This document shows, piece by piece, positions 34,105 to 41,775 of a stretch of 64,000 nucleotides of DNA. The stretch covers positions 62,001 to 126,000 of the forward strand of contig NZ_JBMPPC010000001.1 of the NCBI RefSeq assembly GCF_049340185.1, in the 5' to 3' direction. The notes under the pieces were generated by a model. The model saw only the letters and a program-made list of their open reading frames with translations. It ran no database searches and was not told where the DNA came from. Every line of letters begins with the position of its first letter. Position 1 is the first letter of the stretch. This DNA is from Undibacterium sp049340185. GTDB taxonomy: Bacteria; Pseudomonadota; Gammaproteobacteria; Burkholderiales; Burkholderiaceae_D. Position numbers and translations under genes: made by a program.

Positions 34105-34212
34105 TCAATTTTTATCAAACCCCGTCAATCCATATCGTGTCATCAATTCAGTCACGGCATCTGCAACATCCTCGGCCAGATCTGGCAGTAACTTAACTTG
34201 ATGATAAATCAA
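34105..34212 (-). CDS. possible short open frame (35 aa) or gene remnant
   Basis: With a TTG start the minus strand gives a 35-residue frame containing KLLPDLAEDVADAVTELMTR, which looks like a natural amphipathic helix. There is no ribosome binding site, and an in-frame stop lies just upstream. It may be the 3' end of a decayed gene or chance. I recognise no family. Confidence 0.2.
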   Translation of the reverse strand: MIYHQVKLLPDLAEDVADAVTELMTRYGLTGFDKN

Positions 34213-34302
34213 TCTAAATTAATATAAATCAATCTGAATCAATCAGCGTAAGTCAGACGTGATGACTGATATTCATAACGAACGGATCCGCATATTGCAT
34301 GT

Positions 34303-35247
34303 TCAGTGCACTGCTTGCTGCCGCACATATTCGGCACGCTTCATCTCAACATACTCATTCTGTTCCAGTTCATGGAGCTGGCGTGGGTATTTCTCTGTTG
34401 CTGAATGCCAGCTGAGCAGGCGCTTCTCTAGCTGGGTGTCCTGGGCGCTATTGGCTGCACTCAGGTAGCTGTCGATCGCCAGATAGTAGCGCATGGTATT
34501 GCGTTCCATCAGGCCACGTACGCCGCTGATGTAGTCTGGTTGTCCGTCCGCTTTTTTACCAATCACGGTGAATCCTACTTTGCCATGTCCTACGGTGGCG
34601 AGATAGGTTTGCATTGCAATACGACCTGTGAGACTTACCGAATAGGAGTAGGTGAGGTGCATGAAGGTTTTTGTTTTTGACAGCGCGACAGCTTCGAGGA
34701 TGATGCGGTAATCATTGGTGCCCAGCGGGCCTTCATCGGCATTGAGTTTTACTTGCAGGTAATCGGATGTTGCTGTAGCGAGCTGATAATTGAACTCGAC
34801 TCGCGTGGCGTCAGCCAGATCTTCGGGTACTTTTTTGCCGATATAAATTCGCAGTGCAGTTGCCGGTGTGTCACTACCCGGATTTTTGATGACATGGCAG
34901 TATTTGGTATTGATGTGCAGGTGCATGATATCGCACCAATGCTCTGGATTATTGAGCCCGGCTGTGACCGTCGCTATCGGGTAATTGATGACGGCATAGA
35001 TATCCCCTTTTAAGCGATTATCTATTTCTGCAGATTCTAAAACGAGTGGGCGGTTAAATTGATTTTGCTTGAGTTGCGGTTCGACTGCCGCATACTTTGC
35101 CTGCATGATCTTGACTGGATCTGATGCGTTGGGATCGTTGTCTGCGCTTGCGCTGGGGGTGGCGACGATTGCGATGAATAGCGTCGCCAGCGCGATGCTC
35201 AGATATTGCATCGATGGTACCCACTGTCCTTGTTTAATACCTTGCAT
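34303..35247 (-). CDS. exported protein of unknown function
   Basis: A 314-aa protein with a Sec signal peptide (about 1-35, hydrophobic YLSIALATLFIAIVATPSAS then ADN). The mature part has mixed alpha/beta composition with an HWCDIMHLHINTKYCHVI stretch holding two Cys (C107 and C119 approximately) and several His, and a TFMHLTYSYSVSLTGRIAMQ stretch. The pattern recalls START/SRPBCC-like lipid-binding folds, but that is a guess. GGAG lies 6 nt before the ATG. It is cotranscribed in direction with the PLD enzyme upstream (96-bp gap). No operator of the TGTGCG type is visible. Confidence 0.7.
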   Translation of the reverse strand: MQGIKQGQWVPSMQYLSIALATLFIAIVATPSASADNDPNASDPVKIMQAKYAAVEPQLKQNQFNRPLVLESAEIDNRLKGDIYAVINYPIATVTAGLNNPEHWCDIMHLHINTKYCHVIKNPGSDTPATALRIYIGKKVPEDLADATRVEFNYQLATATSDYLQVKLNADEGPLGTNDYRIILEAVALSKTKTFMHLTYSYSVSLTGRIAMQTYLATVGHGKVGFTVIGKKADGQPDYISGVRGLMERNTMRYYLAIDSYLSAANSAQDTQLEKRLLSWHSATEKYPRQLHELEQNEYVEMKRAEYVRQQAVH

Positions 35248-35343
35248 TGCAACTCCATGTATCCGTTGGGACTGCTTGTTGTGGCTGAGATGTTCAGTTT
35301 TCGTCTGATATTTCTGGCTGACTATTTTATGCTCTTCATTGGG

Positions 35344-36753
35344 CTATAACCAATAGGCGAGACTGCGTGCAGCCCACTCCTTCAGTTTGTCGCTGACGGG
35401 GCGTTTTTCCCATTCTTGCGGTGTAATTTCGATAGAGTAGCGCAAGTCCTCTATGAAGCTTGCTTCCATGGCTTTGCCAAAATCCTCTCCAAATACGACA
35501 ACGTTAATTTCATTATTATGCAGAAAACTCCGGGTGTCGATATTGGTTGATCCCACCGTGGCCCAGGCCTGGTCGATGACGGCAGTTTTCGCGTGCAAGA
35601 CGGCAATTTGGAGCTGATAGATTTTGATGCCGTTAGCTAGCATCTCGGAATAAAAAGACTGCGCAGCATGAAATACCAGGCCGCTGTCTGTGACGCCGGG
35701 CAAAATGATTTTTACGTCGACACCGCGCTGACTGGCGTCACTCAAAGCGCGCAAGATTTGAGCATCCGGTACAAAATAGGCGCTGGTAATGTGGATACTT
35801 TGCTTTGCCTCTTGTATCGCCAGAATATAGGCTTTATAAATTTCATGATGACTATCGGGCGCGCTGGCGAGTACGCGTACCAGCTTATCCCCTACCTCGT
35901 GTAATGGCGGAAAAAAATCGCTGTCAGTTAATTCGGGCGCTTTTTGGCTGATCCAGTTATTGATAAAGACCCATTGCAAGGCTGCGACTGCGGGGCCTTC
36001 AATTTTGATGTGAGTATCACGCCAGCCGACGTTCGTGTCGCGTCTGGTTTTGGAGCGGAATAAAGAACTGTTCGCGTACGCCGCACTGATGTTGACGCCG
36101 CCGGTAAATGCAACCATGCCATCAACGATCAGAATTTTTCTATGGTCACGGTTGTTGGGCTCCCATGGACCAATCAGTTTGACTGGATTGACAGGATTAA
36201 ATGCGAGCAAGTGAATTCCGGCAGATTGCATCCTGTCAAAGAAGGCTTGTGGTGTGCCTATGGTGCCTACGCTGTCATAGATGATGTTAACCTGTACGCC
36301 AGCGTTTTGCTTGGCGATTAATAAATCAGCGAAGCGGATACCGAGTTCGTCCTGATCGAAAATATAGGTTTCCAGGTTGATATGATCTTTAGCGGCATTA
36401 ATAGCCTCTGTCATAGCAGCCATGGTCTGGGGACCATCGTAAAGCAGAGTAACCTTATTGCCAGCGATCAGAGGGCTGCCGGTAGCGGCTTCTTCGAGCG
36501 CTGCGAGTGCCACAATATTGGTATGCGAATTACGCCAGCGTTTGGTAAGTAAGGCCGAGGTTTTTTTACTGCTCAGAGTACCTTGCGCATTGGTGACAGT
36601 CGGGCTGGCAGGTGCTGACAAGGTGGAATTTAAATAACGAACTTCTGGCAGTGACGCGCAGGCACTTGCTATGGCGCTGAGGATGATGATGCTCAGCATG
36701 CGGATTGCATGAACATAAGGCGAAGCAAGATAAGTCTGAGTAGTGCGTTGCAT
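35344..36753 (-). CDS. phospholipase D-family protein (cardiolipin synthase-like)
   Basis: A 469-aa protein of the two-HKD PLD superfamily. HKD1 is H204-x-K206-x4-D211 in NRDHRKILIVDGMVAFTGGV; HKD2 is HAKTAVID near residue 400, within WATVGSTNIDTRSFLHNNEI. These residues are complete, so it should be active as a phosphatidyl transferase or phospholipase. The N-terminus has a lipoprotein-like signal (SAIASAC, Cys about residue 32), unlike the membrane-helix anchors of ClsA, so it may act on the periplasmic side. Exact reaction unproven. Its neighbourhood of envelope-stress genes fits membrane lipid remodelling. Confidence 0.88.
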   Translation of the reverse strand: MQRTTQTYLASPYVHAIRMLSIIILSAIASACASLPEVRYLNSTLSAPASPTVTNAQGTLSSKKTSALLTKRWRNSHTNIVALAALEEAATGSPLIAGNKVTLLYDGPQTMAAMTEAINAAKDHINLETYIFDQDELGIRFADLLIAKQNAGVQVNIIYDSVGTIGTPQAFFDRMQSAGIHLLAFNPVNPVKLIGPWEPNNRDHRKILIVDGMVAFTGGVNISAAYANSSLFRSKTRRDTNVGWRDTHIKIEGPAVAALQWVFINNWISQKAPELTDSDFFPPLHEVGDKLVRVLASAPDSHHEIYKAYILAIQEAKQSIHITSAYFVPDAQILRALSDASQRGVDVKIILPGVTDSGLVFHAAQSFYSEMLANGIKIYQLQIAVLHAKTAVIDQAWATVGSTNIDTRSFLHNNEINVVVFGEDFGKAMEASFIEDLRYSIEITPQEWEKRPVSDKLKEWAARSLAYWL

Positions 36754-36793
36754 ACTTGCTCCGGCTGAACCTGTTAGGTGGATTATATTGAAT

Positions 36794-37057
36794 GATAGGA
36801 CTTACGCAAACACTAAAACCTTTTGCCATATAGGCAGATAGGCACATAGGCAGATAGGTAATAAGATACTGAGAGAAATCAGGAGTAGGTGGTTCCGCTA
36901 CATATCGGTTGAAGGGTTTTTGAAAATTCTTCAAACAACTCCGCAAGCTGAATGCGCCTGTTGGCACGAAATGCCTTTGAAAGCCGCATCCAGCCTGTGG
37001 GTTCAATGTGAGAAGTTCCCCTGTGAATGGTGAGCAGCAGCTTGCCGTTTTGCGTAA
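36794..37057. repeat. possible IS/MITE remnant: TTACGCAAA inverted ends and 30-bp repeat (copy 2)
   Basis: The left end 36794-36823 matches 15977-16006 (inverted) at 27 of 30 positions. A 9-bp inverted partner, TTTGCGTAA, stands at 37049-37057. Between lie short AGATAGGCA-type repeats (about 36830-36860) and a stretch with open frames on both strands that I cannot link to any family. This occupies most of the 376-bp gap 36754-37129. Confidence 0.4.
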
Positions 37058-37070
37058 TTCTTGAATTAAA

Positions 37071-37115
37071 TTAAAAATTCACTCCGGAATATCTGTACCG
37101 GATTCTGGAGTGAAT
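37071..37115 (-). terminator. intrinsic terminator of the Ig/glycine-zipper gene
   Basis: A 14-bp inverted repeat ATTCACTCCGGAAT / ATTCTGGAGTGAAT (37077-37090/37102-37115, 13 of 14 paired). On the minus strand it ends in TTTTTAA. It lies 15 bp after the stop codon at 37130. Confidence 0.8.
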
Positions 37116-37129
37116 GGTTTAAGAAATAA

Positions 37130-38230
37130 TTAATTTCGGCTGATGACGCCACTATTAATCTGTACCTTGTCGCCGACGCGATAGCCAGGTTCATTACTAA
37201 AAGGGATCGTTTGGGTTGCACCATTTTGCAGGCGGACGACGACTTCATAGTGATTGGTTTTTCGCGCATTGCCTTCTATGTTGCGACCCGCATACGCGCC
37301 GCCTAAAGCACCAGCGATTTCTGCTGCTGTGCGCCCGTTACCACCACCGACCTGGCTGCCTAACAGTGCACCGACGACGCCACCACCGATTGTGCCAAGG
37401 TAGCTGCCTTCGCCTTTGACTTCGATCAGGTTGATGGCTTCTACGGTGCCACAGTTATAGCAAATGCGTGCAGCTTGTACTGGTATCTGTGCCTGATTTT
37501 GCGTTGGTGTTATTTGCAGAGTCTTACCCAAAGTCGCACTGGTGACGCGCTCTACGCCACGGTCGATGACGCGTAAATTAGCAATGACGGGACTATTTGG
37601 TGTGATGTGATCACGGTTGCGAATGGTATAGGAATTGCTGTACTCACCGCTGGCGATTTCGGATAAAAATAGTTTGCCTTTCACGCCATTGATCGTCAGA
37701 TCGACTTTGCCGCCAGGAGTACCAAATACGGTAAAACGTAAATCGTTACCACCATTCAGGTCGCGCGCCGGGTCAACATTAAAACGGTCGATTCTTGGCA
37801 TAGGGCCGGATATGGTCTGATTCGCATGGTAGCCGACGCCAACCTGCAAAGACTCATTGAGTACTGCACTAGTGACCTGGTTACCAAGGCGTAAATTAGC
37901 GGTGACCGGACTGCGCGCTGCAATTTTGTCGCGACTATTGATGGTGTAAGTACCTTCGTATTGACCGGCTTCAATTTCTACCAGAGTGAGATTGTGAGTC
38001 GCGCCAGCAATGCGCAGCGTTGCTATGCCGCCTGGAGTGCCATAGATGCCGAAGTTGAATTCAACACCCGGTGCGATACGGCGTACCTCATCGACATTGA
38101 AGCCGTCGATATGCGGGGTTGCCTGTGAAGTGCTGTACTGCTGTGCTTGTGCGGCTACAGGAGCGATCAGCAATGGTACTAGCCCGGATAGCATTAGCAT
38201 ACTGGCTGCGATGTTGTTTGATAAAGTCAT
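37130..38230 (-). CDS. exported protein: two Ig-like repeats plus glycine-zipper 2TM domain
   Basis: A 366-aa protein with a signal peptide (cut about AQA-Q). Two homologous beta-rich units follow: about 38-130 (HIDGFNVDEVRRIAPGVEFN, FGIYGTPGGIATLRI) and about 143-240 (RIDRFNVDPARDLNGGNDLR, FTVFGTPGGKVDLTING). Then comes a CYNCG motif (about 258-262) and a glycine-zipper 2TM domain (about 275-320) with a C-terminal beta segment (YEVVVRLQNGATQTIPFS...GYRVGDKVQINSG). The C-terminal third is paralogous to the whole mature part of the protein at 39373-39876. The domain is related to the rickettsial 17-kDa antigen type. Outer-membrane location is likely; function unknown. Confidence 0.8.
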   Translation of the reverse strand: MTLSNNIAASMLMLSGLVPLLIAPVAAQAQQYSTSQATPHIDGFNVDEVRRIAPGVEFNFGIYGTPGGIATLRIAGATHNLTLVEIEAGQYEGTYTINSRDKIAARSPVTANLRLGNQVTSAVLNESLQVGVGYHANQTISGPMPRIDRFNVDPARDLNGGNDLRFTVFGTPGGKVDLTINGVKGKLFLSEIASGEYSNSYTIRNRDHITPNSPVIANLRVIDRGVERVTSATLGKTLQITPTQNQAQIPVQAARICYNCGTVEAINLIEVKGEGSYLGTIGGGVVGALLGSQVGGGNGRTAAEIAGALGGAYAGRNIEGNARKTNHYEVVVRLQNGATQTIPFSNEPGYRVGDKVQINSGVISRN

Positions 38231-38368
38231 TTGGTGTTCCTGATGATTGTGTGATGATGGATTCGGTGAATTGATCCGCCATCTGTTGTTGTCGTTATTT
38301 TTTTTGTGACAGAATTTCTCGCTGGTTAATCGACGGGTCTCTGTCTGCCTATTTACTTGTTTACTTAT

Positions 38369-38704
38369 TTATTGCGGTGTTTCTTGCATCATTGATTTAG
38401 CTCTGGCGATGTCATGTCGGTACATTGCTTGTGCATCTTGTAGGCAGGACGCCCGCATAGTTTTATCTAATTTTTTGCAAGCGAATTGCGATTCTTGCAG
38501 CACTGCACCGGCTTCTTTTTTTAAAGTCAAAAAGCGTGCTTGCGGTGTTGTATCTTCTTGAAGCCAGCGCGGCGGATCAATGACGGGAGCCCCGGCTTGC
38601 GGCATCTCAGCCGGAGAAGTTTGTGCCCAGCTGGCGCTCATGAGTACCACAGATGCTGTCACGCTCATCATGGTTTGACAAAGGTAGGCGATAGATTTTT
38701 TCAT
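38369..38704 (-). CDS. small exported protein with one CX10C module
   Basis: A 111-aa protein with a Sec signal (MKKSIAYLCQTMMSVTASVV, cut about SWA-Q). A Pro-rich segment is followed by a helical part with two Cys 11 apart in ACKKLDKTMRASCLQDAQAM, then MYRHDIARAKSMM. The Cys spacing and following (L/V)xxA helix match each of the three repeats in the protein at 20504-21067, making it a single-unit relative. The ATG at 38704 follows AAGGAATCAAT; an upstream in-frame start at 38743 adds 13 residues and is rejected. It is probably last in the unit starting at 39876. Function unknown. Confidence 0.75.
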   Translation of the reverse strand: MKKSIAYLCQTMMSVTASVVLMSASWAQTSPAEMPQAGAPVIDPPRWLQEDTTPQARFLTLKKEAGAVLQESQFACKKLDKTMRASCLQDAQAMYRHDIARAKSMMQETPQ

Positions 38705-38767
38705 ATTGATTCCTTGATGAGGTAATGATGTAGCAGCTAGCAATTCGTAGCCTTATCTAATGTCGCT

Positions 38768-38920
38768 TTATAGGCGACCGGTAAGTAACATGACGATCAG
38801 TACAATAACGATTAAGCCAGTCAGGCCGCTAGGCCCATAACCCCAATTGCGGCTATGTGGCCAGCTTGGAAAAGCGCCGACTAATACAAGTATTAAGATG
38901 ATGAGTAAGATGGTGCCCAT
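38768..38920 (-). CDS. DUF3309-family small membrane protein (50 aa)
   Basis: A 50-residue frame beginning MGTILLIILILVLVGAFPSW, with the family signature PHSRNWGYGPSG in the middle and a second hydrophobic helix ending LLTGRL. This is the standard DUF3309 form, two short membrane helices around a WPHSRxWGYGPSG loop. These proteins are frequent neighbours of lmo0937, CsbD and BON stress genes. Function unknown. It sits between the coiled-coil gene and the CX10C gene on the same strand. Confidence 0.88.
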   Translation of the reverse strand: MGTILLIILILVLVGAFPSWPHSRNWGYGPSGLTGLIVIVLIVMLLTGRL

Positions 38921-38976
38921 GATGTAGTCCAGTAGTAAGGTAGTAGAGAATTAGTCGGAAAATTAGTAGGTGAGGG

Positions 38977-39291
38977 CTATTGATGCTTAGTGCCTGCTTT
39001 TTGCCTGCTTTTGAAGTCGTGAAAAGTTTTGATAAATGCGTCACGTACTTTGTCTGTGCCAATCACCAGATCATTCCATGAGGTTTCGCCTGCGTCTTTC
39101 AGCTCCATCAACTTGTCAGATGCCAGTTCAGATTGTTGACGTAGCTTGGCCATTTCTGAGATGTATTTTTCGTACGCCTCTTCTCGCGCCTGCTGTGTTT
39201 TTGCTTCTAGCTCTTGCATGGTGTGATTCAACTCATCGAGTTGTTGTTTCATCGTGGCGATGTAACTATCTCCGGTATTTTTGTCGAGCAT
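38977..39291 (-). CDS. coiled-coil protein of unknown function
   Basis: A 104-aa soluble, highly helical protein: a coiled coil at about 12-65 (TMKQQLDELNHTMQELEAKT) and a second amphipathic helix at about 70-98 (NDLVIGTDKVRDAFIKTFHD) resembling phasin- or DUF883-like helices. No signal peptide or membrane helix. The ATG follows AAGGAATCATC. It lies 80 bp downstream of the glycine-zipper lipoprotein gene and is likely cotranscribed with it under the operator at 39904-39946. No family assigned. Confidence 0.7.
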   Translation of the reverse strand: MLDKNTGDSYIATMKQQLDELNHTMQELEAKTQQAREEAYEKYISEMAKLRQQSELASDKLMELKDAGETSWNDLVIGTDKVRDAFIKTFHDFKSRQKAGTKHQ

Positions 39292-39372
39292 GATGATTCC
39301 TTAGGGAGAAGATTGGTCAGTAAAGCTCAAGGCAAATGCCGGTAACTCGGTAAGCCGTGCAGGTGTTTAGTC

Positions 39373-39876
39373 TTAGTAGCGGTTGACCTGGCCATTAATC
39401 AACCGGATCCGGTCTCCGACTCGCAGGTCATACAGAGAGTCTTGTACGAGAGTGGTGAAACTGCCGTTATCCAGACGTACCTGAATTTGATATTGATCCG
39501 CGTTGCGCGTGTTTTTGTTATGTTCCACATTGTTGCCAACCATGGCGCCACCGACTGCTCCTGCGACAGTCGCTGCGGTCCGGCCGTTACCATTGCCGAC
39601 CTGATTGCCTAGTAAACCGCCAATCAGACCGCCAACAATCGCGCCACCACCACTCGTATTATTTGCCGGGCGTATGACCTGAATAGCGTCAATGACGCCA
39701 TAATTAGCTGCATTGTTTTGGTAAGGCGTTGAATAGCTGTTCGCATTTTGCTGGCTATAATTCGATCCATTATTGGACGTGTTGCTGGGTGCGTTACTGG
39801 CACATCCGGTCAGTAAGCTGATGGCAATCAACGGGGTAACGAATAGACATGTACGAATAAGTGGTTGTGATTTCAT
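39373..39876 (-). CDS. glycine-zipper 2TM domain lipoprotein
   Basis: A 167-aa lipoprotein (lipobox LTGC, Cys about residue 25) with a low-complexity Asn/Ser/Gln linker (about 27-60), a short GVIDAIQVIRP strand, the glycine zipper (about 75-112: GGGAIVGGLIGGLLGNQVGN) and a C-terminal beta segment (YQIQVRLDNGSF...LRVGDRIRLINGQV). The last 110 residues are paralogous to the C-terminal part of the 37130-38230 protein. ATG at 39876 follows GGAGAACTTC; an upstream in-frame start at 39948 would begin inside the operator. It is probably the first gene of a four-gene unit running down to 38369. Confidence 0.87.
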   Translation of the reverse strand: MKSQPLIRTCLFVTPLIAISLLTGCASNAPSNTSNNGSNYSQQNANSYSTPYQNNAANYGVIDAIQVIRPANNTSGGGAIVGGLIGGLLGNQVGNGNGRTAATVAGAVGGAMVGNNVEHNKNTRNADQYQIQVRLDNGSFTTLVQDSLYDLRVGDRIRLINGQVNRY

Positions 39877-39903
39877 GAAGTTCTCCTGGCTAAGTGTCTG
39901 GCC

Positions 39904-39946
39904 AGAATAGAACTGATACATCACAGGGTCTGTGCGTTGCCGCACC
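39904..39946 (-). promoter_or_regulatory. Crp/Fnr-type operator plus -10 box, glycine-zipper unit promoter
   Basis: TGTGCG-TTGC-CGCACC (39931-39946). On the minus strand TATTCT (39909-39904) begins exactly 29.5 bp from the centre, giving a start of transcription about 20 nt before the ATG at 39876, an unusually tidy fit. It lies 16 kb from the Crp/Fnr gene. Confidence 0.67.
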
Positions 39947-40067
39947 AAACTCAGCGTTATGGGATTGACGTACAGATCAGGTCTGCTTGCGCTATGTCAG
40001 CTATAATTCGGGCATTCCGAAATCTCTGTTATTGATCAGAAATGATCAATAAATAGCAAATAAATCA

Positions 40068-41099
40068 ATGACTTACAAATCAAGAAAAATTACTGTTGCC
40101 CCGATGATGGATTGGACAGACAGGCACTGTCGCCAATTTCACCGACAAATTACGCGTCATAGCTGGCTGTATACCGAGATGGTGACCACCGGCGCTTTAT
40201 TACATGGTGATGTGCCTCGTCATCTTCAGTTCAATGACGAAGAGCATCCGGTTGCCTTGCAACTAGGCGGGAGTGAGCCTGCTGATCTGGCACAAAGTGC
40301 TAAGTTAGGCGAGCAATGGGGCTACGACGAGATTAATCTGAATTGCGGTTGTCCCTCTGAACGAGTGCAGAAAGGCGCCTTCGGTGCGTGTCTGATGTCA
40401 GAGCCAGCGCTGGTCGCTGACTGTGTTAAAGCGATGAAAGATGCCGTCAGTATTGATGTGACGGTGAAGCATAGAATCGGTATTGATGATATTCAGTCGT
40501 ACGAGTTTGTCCGTGATTTTGTCGGACAAATCGCCGAAGCAGGTTGTTCTACATTCATTGTCCATGCACGTAATGCGATTCTTAAAGGTCTGAGCCCTAA
40601 AGAGAACCGGGAAATTCCGCCTCTAAAATACGAATACGCATATCAGTTGAAAAAAGATTTTCCACAATTGGAAATACTGATCAACGGCGGCATCAAAACG
40701 ATAGAAGAAATCGATTTGCATCTTTTGTATACGGATGGCGTCATGTTGGGACGCGAGGCTTATCACAATCCCTATCTGATGGCGACTTTTGATCAGCGCT
40801 ATTACGGTGATGACGCTCCGGTAAAATCTAGAGCCGAAGTTGTCGAGGCAATGCTGCCCTATATTTCTGCACAGCTCGCTGAGTTTGGTCAGGGTAGCGG
40901 TCCTAAAGGCGGTGGTCTTAGGCTGAATAGTATTACCCGTCACATGCTGGGATTGATGACAGGTTTGCCTGGTGCCCGAGTATTTCGTCAAACTTTGTCG
41001 GATAGTAAAAAATTGGCGCTCGGCGACCCTGCCTTATTGCTTGAGGCAATGACGCGTATGCAAGGATTACGGGATTATGTTGAACATAAACACGTCTAA
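40068..41099 (+). CDS. dusA: tRNA-dihydrouridine(20/20a) synthase DusA
   Basis: An FMN-dependent enzyme that reduces U20/U20a in the D-loop of tRNA. The 343-aa protein has the Dus TIM-barrel start ITVAPMMDWTDRHCRQFHRQ, FMN-binding blocks VALQLGGSEPADLAQ and EINLNCGCPSERVQKGAFGA with the catalytic Cys in LNCGCPS, CSTFIVHARNAILKGLSPKE (Dus motif), and LEILINGGIKT...GVMLGREAYHNPY. The LSPKENREIPPL segment is typical of the DusA branch. The gene is divergent from the glycine-zipper unit and is followed 17 bp later by the copper chaperone gene. Confidence 0.94.
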   Translation: MTYKSRKITVAPMMDWTDRHCRQFHRQITRHSWLYTEMVTTGALLHGDVPRHLQFNDEEHPVALQLGGSEPADLAQSAKLGEQWGYDEINLNCGCPSERVQKGAFGACLMSEPALVADCVKAMKDAVSIDVTVKHRIGIDDIQSYEFVRDFVGQIAEAGCSTFIVHARNAILKGLSPKENREIPPLKYEYAYQLKKDFPQLEILINGGIKTIEEIDLHLLYTDGVMLGREAYHNPYLMATFDQRYYGDDAPVKSRAEVVEAMLPYISAQLAEFGQGSGPKGGGLRLNSITRHMLGLMTGLPGARVFRQTLSDSKKLALGDPALLLEAMTRMQGLRDYVEHKHV

Positions 41100-41116
41100 A
41101 CAAAAAGGATGAACCA

Positions 41117-41566
41117 ATGAAATGCAGCACACGGATGATGGTCGCCAGTCTGGCCTTAGTCAGCTTGGCAGCACATGCTGAGGTCAGCGTTAAAGATGCC
41201 TGGATCAGAGCTACTGTTGCTCAGCAGAAATCCACTGGCGCATTCATGCTGCTACAGTCAAGTAACGATGTACAGATTGTTGATATACAAACCTCGGTAG
41301 CAGGAGTCGCTGAAATCCATGAAATGAAAATGGATAACAACATTATGAAAATGCGTCCGGCTCCCCAATTGACGCTGCCCGCAGGCAAAGTTGTCGAGCT
41401 GAAGCCTGGTGGTTACCATGTCATGCTAATGGATTTAAAAACGCAGATCAAAGAAGGCGATACTGTTTTGATGACGCTGACAGTAGAGGGCAAAGATAAG
41501 AAGCGCGAAGTGATTGAGATAAAAGCGAAGGCGAGGGCACTGAATGGTGCTCAAGGTAAGATGTGA
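41117..41566 (+). CDS. PCu(A)C-type periplasmic copper chaperone
   Basis: A 149-aa exported protein (signal about 1-21, cut after AHA). The PCu(A)C fold is marked by VKDAWIRATVAQQKSTGAFM and the Cu(I) site built from H and M residues: HEMKMDNNIMKMRP (His and Met) and, 21 residues on, HVMLM. This is the H-x10-M-x21-H-x-M pattern of chaperones that deliver copper to cytochrome oxidase. AAAAGGATG lies before the ATG. It follows dusA by 17 bp, likely read through from it. No oxidase assembly genes are adjacent. Confidence 0.9.
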   Translation: MKCSTRMMVASLALVSLAAHAEVSVKDAWIRATVAQQKSTGAFMLLQSSNDVQIVDIQTSVAGVAEIHEMKMDNNIMKMRPAPQLTLPAGKVVELKPGGYHVMLMDLKTQIKEGDTVLMTLTVEGKDKKREVIEIKAKARALNGAQGKM

Positions 41567-41736
41567 CGGAACTCCTATCTGGCTCGCTGTAATTTTGGAG
41601 TATAGGCGCGAAGCGGAAAGCGATGAAAGCTGAGTTAGCAGAAAGCTGATTGGACATCGGCCCAAGCAGAATACTGGCGAGATCGTTATCCCCACCTCAC
41701 CTAGGTACAGTTTTCATCAGTTGTCTTGAGGAAAAT

Positions 41737-41766
41737 AAAAAAGCCTGCTCGAAAGCAGGCTTTTTT
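41737..41766. terminator. bidirectional intrinsic terminator
   Basis: A12-bp stem (AAAAAAGCCTGC/GCAGGCTTTTTT) with TCGAAA loop. It stands between the PCu(A)C gene (plus strand) and tRNA-His (minus strand) and can serve both. Confidence 0.88.
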
Positions 41767-41775
41767 ATTTAATCT

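Noticed and set aside
36566..37006. 146-codon minus-strand frame upstream of the PLD gene
   Set aside because: It overlaps the PLD N-terminus and the repeat segment; no ribosome binding site and no domain. The opposite strand is open as well, pointing to repeat-derived sequence.
39959..39974. TTGACGTACA half-site 20 bp from the 39931 operator
   Set aside because: Only one half matches; the partner half ATGGGA does not.
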